Assembly: GCA_041287705.1 (NCBI GenBank) | Contig: JBGGNE010000144.1 | Coordinates: 1-11,672, forward strand | Source of the DNA: LW23 sp041287705 | GTDB taxonomy: Bacteria; Verrucomicrobiota; Verrucomicrobiia; Methylacidiphilales; UBA1321 | Length of the DNA: 11,672 nt | Direction: 5' to 3' | Shown here: in pieces, positions 6,421 through 11,672 of the stretch | Numbering within the stretch: the stretch's first letter is position 1 | Layout: the number at the start of each line of letters is the position of its first letter | Made by a program: the position numbers and the translations under genes | The notes under the pieces: model-generated | Seen by the model: only the letters and a program-made list of their open reading frames with translations | What the model was told of the DNA's origin: nothing | Databases searched by the model: none

Positions 6421-6939
6421 ATGATGACACTGGAAAATCTTCTTTCCGAACTGGCCCAGAAGATGGGGTTGCCGCATCTTCGGCTGAATTCTCAGGGCGT
6501 AGTTCGGCTGGTATTTGACAGAAACATCGTCGTAGATGTCGAAGGACCACGTGGAGCGCCCGTGTTTCACCTGATTACCTTGCTGGGCAGTGTTCCATCG
6601 GAAGGTCAGGAGTGCCTCTTCGCGCGCCTGCTGGAGGCTAACACCTTTGGCCATGGCACGGGCGGCGCCGTCCTTTCCCTGGATAGTGAAGCCGGTGAGA
6701 TCTTCCTGCACCGCACCTTCGACCGCTACTGCACGGATGCTGAATTTTTCATCGGCGCATTCGCCGCTTTTGTCGATGCCGCTGAAGACTGGAAAACCCG
6801 TCTGGCCAGCTACGCGCAATCCACGGATGGCCGCACGGGTGAAGAAGGTCTGAACCCTGCGGGCGTAAGTGACGCCGCCCAAAGTCCCAGCCACCTGTCG
6901 CCCTACACGCTGGGGAATCCGGGATTTATTACGGCGTAG
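6421..6939 (+). CDS. CesT-family (type III secretion chaperone-like) protein
   Basis: A 172-aa product. Residues 1-130 carry the CesT/Tir-chaperone pattern (PF05932): an N-terminal helix LENLLSELAQKMGLP, strands RLNSQGVVRLVFDRNIVVDV, a middle helix ECLFARLLEAN, then TGGAVLSLDSEAGEIFLHRTF and the closing helix FVDAAEDWKTRL. In pathogens such small dimeric proteins hold effectors unfolded for the type III secretion system. No secretion or effector gene is next to it, so the role is unknown. Residues 131-172 form a polar extension rich in Ser, Gly and Pro, beyond the usual chaperone length of about 130-150 aa. ATG 6421 (or 6424) is chosen because the homology begins there and the promoter lies just upstream. 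A GTG at 6391 would lie within the -10 region. Confidence 0.75.
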   Translation: MMTLENLLSELAQKMGLPHLRLNSQGVVRLVFDRNIVVDVEGPRGAPVFHLITLLGSVPSEGQECLFARLLEANTFGHGTGGAVLSLDSEAGEIFLHRTFDRYCTDAEFFIGAFAAFVDAAEDWKTRLASYAQSTDGRTGEEGLNPAGVSDAAQSPSHLSPYTLGNPGFITA

Positions 6940-6961
6940 ATTAAATCCTGAAGATCAGAAG

Positions 6962-6999
6962 CGCCGTAGTACGGCGAGATATCAGGGCAGTTACCTGCC
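6962..6999. terminator. Tandem hairpins between convergent genes
   Basis: CGCCGT-AGT-ACGGCG (6962-6976) and GGCAG-TTAC-CTGCC (6986-6999) are two perfect short hairpins in the 68-bp gap between the CesT-like gene and the convergent ATPase-like gene. Neither has a U-tract on either strand. Confidence 0.4.
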
Positions 7000-7007
7000 G
7001 TGGTAAT

Positions 7008-9536
7008 CTACACCTCTTCCTTGTCCGGCTCTGTAAGATTGGCGGGCCAGCGACGGTGGCGGCGCCAGAGTTTTTCAGCTTGTTTGAGGGGAAGGATGCT
7101 GGTGGTGAAGACCGACATATTACCCACGGTGCTGACCAGCGTGGCGATAAGGCTGTTGAAGCCGAAGAAGAAGGCGCCGGGGATTACCAGCAGGTTGGGG
7201 ATGATGAAGAGCGGGTAGGCCTGACGCAGGCGGGTTCGGTGGCCGGCGGCTATATCCCACAGCGCGGAGAGACGGTCGGCGGTTGGCTGCAGCAGGATGA
7301 TGTGCGCGGTGTCGCGGCCCAGTGTGTCCGGACCGGCGCAAGAGATGGAAACCCACGCCTGAGCGGCCGCCTCGGGATTCTTTGCGCCGTCGCCGATGTA
7401 GACGACGCGGCGGCCCTGGGCCCGCAGCATCTCCAGCAGATGGGCCAGATCGCCGCTTTTGACCCCACCCAGGAAGGCGTTGGCGCCCAGGCTGTTGGCC
7501 AGATTTCGGGCGCTCTCGTGGGAGTCTTCGGTAAAGATGGTCGCGTCTTTGATGCCCCGTTTGCGGAGCTCGGGCAGGACGCTTTGAAGCAGCGGCTGCT
7601 CGCTGAGGCGGAAGTGGATGACACCGGCGATAACGTTCTCTACCGCCACATAGACGGGATCAGGTACAAGGAAGGATTCAGCACTGATGTGCTCCCCGTC
7701 ATTGCCTGGAGCATGGGGCGGCACCGTGATGCCTTCGGCCTGAAGGAATTCCGCGCTGCCGACCCGGATGGTGCGCTGTCCACTGACAAACGCGGTGCCT
7801 GCGCGCAGGGTAAAGCCCTGGGCGGGGGCGACTCGCAGACCGAGCGCCACGCACTTGTTCTCGATGGCGTGCGCCTGCGCCTCCGGCAGGGCAAAGAGAG
7901 CGGCCGCGGCATATCTCAGCACGATATCCTCCCGCGGTGCGGCGTGCAGAAAGACGTGGGAGACTTCAGGCGGGCATGCCTCCAGCAGCGGCGTGTCTTT
8001 TTCCAGCACTACCATGTCGGCTTTCAGCAGGCGCTCCATGGCCCCGCCGTCCTGCACCACGATGCCGTGGCGCATGCTTTGCCGCAGCGACTGAATGAGG
8101 CTGAGCCGCGAACTCATGTGGACGCCGCTGAGGTAGTCTGGACGCGCAATGGCGTGCGCCATCACCACGCCACCCACGGCGAAGCCCGCCGCGGAGGCCA
8201 TCAGATTGGGCAGAGCTGCTTTAGATGCCACTTCACGACCCGTCTCCTCGGAAAGAAGCATTTGCGAGGCGGCATGATGCAGCATGCGATTGATGTGTGC
8301 GGAGGACGTCGCGCCGTGTGCGCGCGCCAGTTTCACTACGATCTCGCCCCAGATGACGCGGCTGCCGGCGTAAACCTCATCAGTCGTACGCACTTCGCGG
8401 ATGCCCGTGTCGCTGCTGATCAGGCTTTCTTCCACGCTGGCATGGCCGGACATGACTTCACCATCGACTGGCACTACGCCGCCCATGCTGACCACGATGC
8501 GGTCGCCCGGGCGCAGATCTTCCACGGCCACCTCGATTTGCACGGCGCCTTCTTCCTTCCACACAAAGCGGGGACGCTTGCGGTAGCGCGACCACAGCTG
8601 CTCCTGAGCGGCGCGGATGGTGCTCTTGGTCAGACGCGGCCAGTACTTGATCCACCAGCCCATCAGCGATGCGGCGAAGTACGAGTTGGCCAGCAGGCTG
8701 TAGCCCATCATTACCGTGTAGACGGACGTTGTGGTAATACGCCCGCGCATCAGCTGTTTCCACGCATCAGCGGCCGTGTGCACGTTAGTGCCCAGCATGA
8801 TGGCCGCGGAAACAGGCGCGAGAGGCGGGTAGAGGTAAGTCGACACGGTAGCCACGCCGACAAAGACGTGGGCCAGTGCGAATTCAAGGTCGAACTTGGG
8901 TGCGGGGCGATCCTTATCGCTGACATGCAGCGCACGCTCCAGAATCAGCAGCACCTGCTTACGTGAGATACGGCGCTCACGATACTCGATCGTGACGCTG
9001 GCGGTAAGAGTGTTGATCTTGTAATCATCAATGCCCAGTGTAGTGCCCAGCTCTTCCTCCAGCACTGCCGGCAGATGACGCCAGCGGCGCACAGCGGTAT
9101 TGCGCAGACGCATTCGTCCGGGGGAATCACTCAGAAGTTCCCACGTGCTGAGGGTGCGGCCGTGGCGGAAAATGCTGACGGGCTCAAGCGCACCATTGAT
9201 CTTCAGACACAGATGGTTGTGCGAGGAATCGGCGGGAGCGGTGTAGCTGGAGGCACCCTGAAGCAGCTTGCCCAGGCGCTGCAGAATGCTTTCGGCCGGA
9301 ATCTCTGGCAGAAAGCGCAGCGTGCCGAGGCCCTGGTTCGGGTCCACATCCACACGCAGAACTTCGTTAATGCGGAAGGCGTTGACCACAAAGCGCCGGC
9401 AGTGCACGCCGTTGGGGTCACTGAAGACGTCCTGGCTCCATACCTGAATGCGGCCCCGCCGGGGAAATGCCACGCGTACCCGTGGAGCGGCAGGAGTGGA
9501 CTCGGCGGTGGGATTGGGTACGGACGTCGTAGGCAT
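7008..9536 (-). CDS. Degenerate P1B-type (heavy-metal) ATPase-like protein
   Basis: An 842-aa product. An HMA-like fold at about 45-95 and a second at about 138-203 (SPGRMRLRN..., HMA_2-like) lead into membrane segments (about 216-252 and 270-297), an actuator domain (335-410, with LRPGDRIVV and PVDGEVMSG), a membrane pair near 441-465, then P/N domains and two final helices (about 774-816). The frame is intact but the catalytic motifs are altered. The DKTGT site is EKDTP (512-516), with the phosphorylated Asp replaced by Glu512. TGES is SSDT (374-377). The CPC membrane motif is absent from the expected place near 463-470. GDGxND is GDGAKN (715-720). The N-domain His-Pro is missing. Known P-type pumps need these residues, so it is probably not a normal metal pump and may be a sensor or regulator. 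ATG 9536 is preferred over GTG 9584, which lies in the promoter area. It is divergent from the ammonium transporter. Confidence 0.85.
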   Translation of the reverse strand: MPTTSVPNPTAESTPAAPRVRVAFPRRGRIQVWSQDVFSDPNGVHCRRFVVNAFRINEVLRVDVDPNQGLGTLRFLPEIPAESILQRLGKLLQGASSYTAPADSSHNHLCLKINGALEPVSIFRHGRTLSTWELLSDSPGRMRLRNTAVRRWRHLPAVLEEELGTTLGIDDYKINTLTASVTIEYRERRISRKQVLLILERALHVSDKDRPAPKFDLEFALAHVFVGVATVSTYLYPPLAPVSAAIMLGTNVHTAADAWKQLMRGRITTTSVYTVMMGYSLLANSYFAASLMGWWIKYWPRLTKSTIRAAQEQLWSRYRKRPRFVWKEEGAVQIEVAVEDLRPGDRIVVSMGGVVPVDGEVMSGHASVEESLISSDTGIREVRTTDEVYAGSRVIWGEIVVKLARAHGATSSAHINRMLHHAASQMLLSEETGREVASKAALPNLMASAAGFAVGGVVMAHAIARPDYLSGVHMSSRLSLIQSLRQSMRHGIVVQDGGAMERLLKADMVVLEKDTPLLEACPPEVSHVFLHAAPREDIVLRYAAAALFALPEAQAHAIENKCVALGLRVAPAQGFTLRAGTAFVSGQRTIRVGSAEFLQAEGITVPPHAPGNDGEHISAESFLVPDPVYVAVENVIAGVIHFRLSEQPLLQSVLPELRKRGIKDATIFTEDSHESARNLANSLGANAFLGGVKSGDLAHLLEMLRAQGRRVVYIGDGAKNPEAAAQAWVSISCAGPDTLGRDTAHIILLQPTADRLSALWDIAAGHRTRLRQAYPLFIIPNLLVIPGAFFFGFNSLIATLVSTVGNMSVFTTSILPLKQAEKLWRRHRRWPANLTEPDKEEV

Positions 9537-9564
9537 ATGGACGGGAGGTCTGGAACGGGAGGAT

Positions 9565-9594
9565 ATATTGCACTGCAAGTGCACTGCGCTGCAA
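9565..9594 (-). promoter_or_regulatory. Candidate promoter of the ATPase-like gene, overlapping a palindrome
   Basis: On the minus strand, TTGCAG (9594-9589), an 18-bp spacer and CAATAT (9570-9565) would give a start near 9558 and a leader of about 20 nt before ATG 9536. TATATC at 9567-9562 is another possible -10. The spacer contains TGCACT-GCA-AGTGCA (9569-9583), a 6+6 inverted repeat where a regulator could block or help polymerase. Confidence 0.35.
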
Positions 9595-9861
9595 TAGAAG
9601 AGTTATGAAGCATAAGCCGCATAAGCCACGGCATGGCTCTCCAGAGTCTTCAGGTACCTGTCTGTACCTGGGCGCAGTCGCTACCTCAGAGGCTTTGGAT
9701 CAGGTTGTTTTGCTTTCTTGACCAGCTGGTTCATACAGGACATTCAGCTTCTGGCTAAGAATGACCATGCACGTTGAGCAACGCCATCCCCCTCGTCATC
9801 GGACCTGGCGATAGGTAAAAGTGGCGTGTATTTGCCTGATCTAATCTTTCGCTGGGAAATA
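9595..9861. promoter_or_regulatory. Divergent control region with palindromes and repeats
   Basis: This stretch between the divergent starts holds no gene. It contains a tandem 9-bp repeat, CATAAGCCG / CATAAGCCA (9611-9628), and a perfect palindrome CAGGTACCTG (9651-9660). GTACCTG from that palindrome is repeated 10 bp on (9664-9670), which puts both copies on the same DNA face. A second perfect palindrome is ACCAGCTGGT (9721-9730). From the predicted sigma-54 start these lie about 160-280 bp upstream, the usual place for enhancer-binding-protein sites. They do not match the standard NtrC consensus. Confidence 0.4.
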
Positions 9862-9879
9862 TTGGCACACGGGTTGCTT
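9862..9879 (+). promoter_or_regulatory. Sigma-54 (RpoN) promoter of the ammonium transporter
   Basis: TTGGCACACGGGTTGCTT contains TGGCAC, 5 bp, then TTGC, matching the sigma-54 consensus YTGGCACGRNNNTTGCW at all the key -24 GG and -12 GC positions and with exact spacing. C9877 would be -12, so +1 falls near 9889. Sigma-54 control of ammonium transporter genes is well known and needs an enhancer-binding protein such as NtrC. Confidence 0.85.
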
Positions 9880-9891
9880 GGCTTTTCCGTC

Positions 9892-11430
9892 ATGCGTTGG
9901 ATTCATGCCCTTTACCTGGTCCTGTTCTTAACTATCGTCATGGCTGTACCAGCCATGGCCCAGCAGACCGCCCCCCCGGGCGCTCCGCCCCCCATCATCT
10001 CCACGGACGAGCGACTCAACTCTCTGGAGAAGACCTCCAAACAGGCCGACGACAAGTTCGGCGTCAGTATCAACATCGTCTGGACGCTGGTAACCGGCTA
10101 CATGGTTATCTTTATGCAGGCGGGCTTCGCCATGGTGGAGTGCGGCTTCACCCGCGTGAAGAACGTGGCTCACACGGCTTGCATGAACCTGATGTCCTAT
10201 GCGCTCTCCATCCTGGCCTACTGGGCATGTGGGTTCGCATTCCAGTTCGGAGGGTGCGCGGATGCAAACAGCGTGGCGAATGTAAGTACACTGGGAGCCC
10301 GAATTCCAGAAACGCTCAATGTGCTGATGGGCTTTAACCTCGGCGGCGACTTCATCGGTCTGCTGGGTGGCCGCGGCTTCTTTCTCACGCATGAGTTTTA
10401 TGATGGCGGTCTCTACACCCTGTTCCTGTTCCAGATGATCTTCGGCGGCACGGCTGCCATCATCCCGACAGGCGCCATGGCCGAGCGCTGGAAGTTCTCT
10501 GCTTTCGCTCTCTCGACTGTCTGCGTCTGCGCCTTTGTTTACCCGCTGTTCGGCTGCTGGACGTGGGGCGGCGGCTGGCTGGCTGCCATGGGCAAGAACT
10601 GGGGCTACGGCCATGGTCTGGTCGATTTCGCAGGCTCAGCGGTGGTGCACGTCTGCGGTGGTACGCTCTCCCTCATCTGGGTGTGGAAACTTGGGCCGCG
10701 CTACGGCAAGTTTAACAAAGACGGCAGCGCAAACGCCATTCCCGGTCACAACGTCCCCATGGGCGTGCTGGGAACTCTCATCCTGGCTTTCGGATGGTTC
10801 GGCTTTAACCCGGGCTCCACGCTGGATGGTACGGATCACCAGATTGGTATCATCGCGGTCAATACGATGCTCGCTTCCGCAGCCGGCGCCGTAACGGGTA
10901 TGCTGACCAGCTGGGCGCGCCAGACGAAGCCCGATCCCAGCTTTATGTGTAACGGCATGCTCGGCGGTCTGGTTGCCATTACGGGACCCAGCGCCTTCGT
11001 CTATGCCTGGGCGGCAGTGCTGATCGGCGCCATCTCCGGTGTGCTGGTGGTGTTCGCCACGGCCTTTGTGGAAGAAACACTGAAGCTTGATGATCCCGTC
11101 GGCGCAGTACCCGTACACGGTGCCAACGGCGTCTGGGGCGCAATAGCTCTGGGTATCTTCGCCAACGGCCAGTACGGTGACGGCCTCAACAAGGTTACCG
11201 GCAAGGTCACCGGCCTGCTCTACGGCAACCCCATGCAGCTGGTCGCACAGCTCATCGGCACGCTGGTCTGCCTGACGGTAATGGCCTTCCTCGCCTTCAT
11301 CATCTACACCATTGTGGATAAACTCTGCGGCGGACATCGCCCGACGATCGAAGAAGAAATCGCCGGTCTGGATCCTTCGGAAATCGGTATTCCCGGTTAC
11401 CTCGCGGATGTGGATCCCGAGCCCCGCTGA
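9892..11430 (+). CDS. amt: Ammonium transporter (Amt/MEP/Rh family)
   Basis: A 512-aa product that takes up ammonium across the inner membrane, supplying nitrogen when it is scarce. Residues 1-23 look like a signal peptide ending AMA/QQ. A polar stretch of about 40 residues with a short coiled-coil-like part precedes 11 expected helices. Family landmarks are GYMVIFMQAGFAMVE, FGGTAAIIPTGAMAER, DFAGSAVVH (D245 and H253, matching E. coli AmtB D160 and H168), WFGFNPGS (F305 and S309, matching F215 and S219) and VPVHGANGVWG (H409, matching H318). The pore is therefore intact. The C-tail has EEIAGLDPSEIGIPGYL, the region that usually contacts the PII protein GlnK. No glnK is in the window. ATG 9892 is preferred because it starts the signal peptide and lies after the sigma-54 start; an in-frame ATG upstream would precede the promoter. 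There is no Shine-Dalgarno. Confidence 0.97.
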   Translation: MRWIHALYLVLFLTIVMAVPAMAQQTAPPGAPPPIISTDERLNSLEKTSKQADDKFGVSINIVWTLVTGYMVIFMQAGFAMVECGFTRVKNVAHTACMNLMSYALSILAYWACGFAFQFGGCADANSVANVSTLGARIPETLNVLMGFNLGGDFIGLLGGRGFFLTHEFYDGGLYTLFLFQMIFGGTAAIIPTGAMAERWKFSAFALSTVCVCAFVYPLFGCWTWGGGWLAAMGKNWGYGHGLVDFAGSAVVHVCGGTLSLIWVWKLGPRYGKFNKDGSANAIPGHNVPMGVLGTLILAFGWFGFNPGSTLDGTDHQIGIIAVNTMLASAAGAVTGMLTSWARQTKPDPSFMCNGMLGGLVAITGPSAFVYAWAAVLIGAISGVLVVFATAFVEETLKLDDPVGAVPVHGANGVWGAIALGIFANGQYGDGLNKVTGKVTGLLYGNPMQLVAQLIGTLVCLTVMAFLAFIIYTIVDKLCGGHRPTIEEEIAGLDPSEIGIPGYLADVDPEPR

Positions 11431-11454
11431 TCCGCGCCACGCTGAAACCCGGCA

Positions 11455-11489
11455 GGAGATTCCGCTCTCAACGCATGGACGGAATCTCC
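11455..11489 (+). repeat. 10-bp inverted repeat in the amt 3' UTR
   Basis: GGAGATTCCG (11455-11464) and CGGAATCTCC (11480-11489) are a perfect inverted repeat around a 15-nt loop, 24 nt after the amt stop. It has no U-tract and sits before the real terminator. It may stabilise the mRNA or bind a protein. Confidence 0.55.
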
Positions 11490-11532
11490 CGGTCCGCAAG
11501 GTTCAGATCAACGCTGGTCCTGCTTCCTTCAC

Positions 11533-11570
11533 AAAAACCCCTCGCCCGCCCTGTGCAGCGAGGGGTTTTT
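11533..11570. terminator. Strong, bidirectional intrinsic terminator
   Basis: AAAAACCCCTCGC (11533-11545) pairs fully with GCGAGGGGTTTTT (11558-11570) around a 12-nt loop. The GC-rich core with a T-run on one side and an A-run on the other makes it work for either strand. It ends the ammonium transporter transcript. The remaining 100 bp to the window end show no gene. Confidence 0.92.
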
Positions 11571-11672
11571 CGTGCGCAGAGCGAAAGCTGTTTCTTTCTT
11601 CAGACTCACCATACGGACCGCGCAATATTCCGCCCATCTGCATAGGGAATGTACAATTCAAAAAACTAATCG

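Noticed and set aside
7056..8966. A 636-codon open frame on the plus strand opposite the ATPase-like gene.
   Set aside because: It is antisense to a gene with clear domain structure; the translation is His/Gln/Gly-rich with no domain, as expected of a high-GC shadow frame.
9569..9583. TGCACT-GCA-AGTGCA as a classical NtrC site.
   Set aside because: The spacing is GCAC-N5-GTGC, two bases short of the usual N7, so it is listed only as a palindrome.
9537..9584. A GTG start for the ATPase-like gene, 16 codons earlier.
   Set aside because: It falls inside the candidate promoter and palindrome and adds residues with no family match; ATG 9536 is simpler.
9826..9891. An upstream in-frame start for the ammonium transporter, 22 codons earlier.
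   Set aside because: It lies before the sigma-54 promoter, so it would not be on that transcript, and it would bury the signal peptide.
9928..10614. A 228-codon minus-strand frame within the ammonium transporter gene.
   Set aside because: Antisense shadow of a gene with unmistakable Amt motifs.
1..11672. CRISPR array, insertion sequence or transposase.
   Set aside because: No regularly spaced repeats, terminal inverted repeats with a transposase frame, or integrase motifs were seen.

Overview
The window reads as a piece of a bacterial chromosome with moderately high GC in its genes and long, promoter-rich intergenic gaps. The gene mix (a long ADP-ribosylglycohydrolase-family enzyme, an orphan CesT-like chaperone, small secreted and membrane proteins, almost no Shine-Dalgarno sequences) suggests an Acidobacteriota, Terriglobia-like organism. 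That is an inference from protein style; there is no rRNA or other marker gene here.

Layout, left to right. (1) A minus-strand ADP-ribosylglycohydrolase-family gene (1-2109) runs off the left edge. Upstream of it, also on the minus strand, is tRNA-Pro(GGG) with its own terminator. (2) An AT-rich gap (2418-2848) holds a good -35 box, the only convincing Shine-Dalgarno sequence in the window, and two tiny overlapping ORFs. (3) Three plus-strand genes follow: a secreted Cys/Tyr/Arg-rich small protein, a membrane-anchored TPR protein with a PLDNc_N-like N-terminus, and a Pro-rich membrane protein. (4) A minus-strand pair comes next: a small membrane protein followed 27 bp later by a HAD hydrolase of the REG-2-like type. 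(5) A plus-strand CesT-family (type III secretion chaperone-like) protein stands alone, with no secretion genes nearby. (6) A minus-strand 842-aa protein has the P1B-type ATPase architecture but has lost the catalytic motifs. (7) Divergent from it is a complete ammonium transporter gene with an excellent sigma-54 (-24/-12) promoter and a strong terminator.

The parts most worth attention are the pseudo-P-type ATPase, the sigma-54 promoter that places the ammonium transporter mRNA start only about 3 nt before its ATG, and the shared divergent control region between them. That region has several palindromes and helical-phase repeats that could bind an enhancer-binding protein. Several other genes also have -10 elements so close to the ATG that their mRNAs should be leaderless. 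No insertion sequence, CRISPR array or rRNA was seen.
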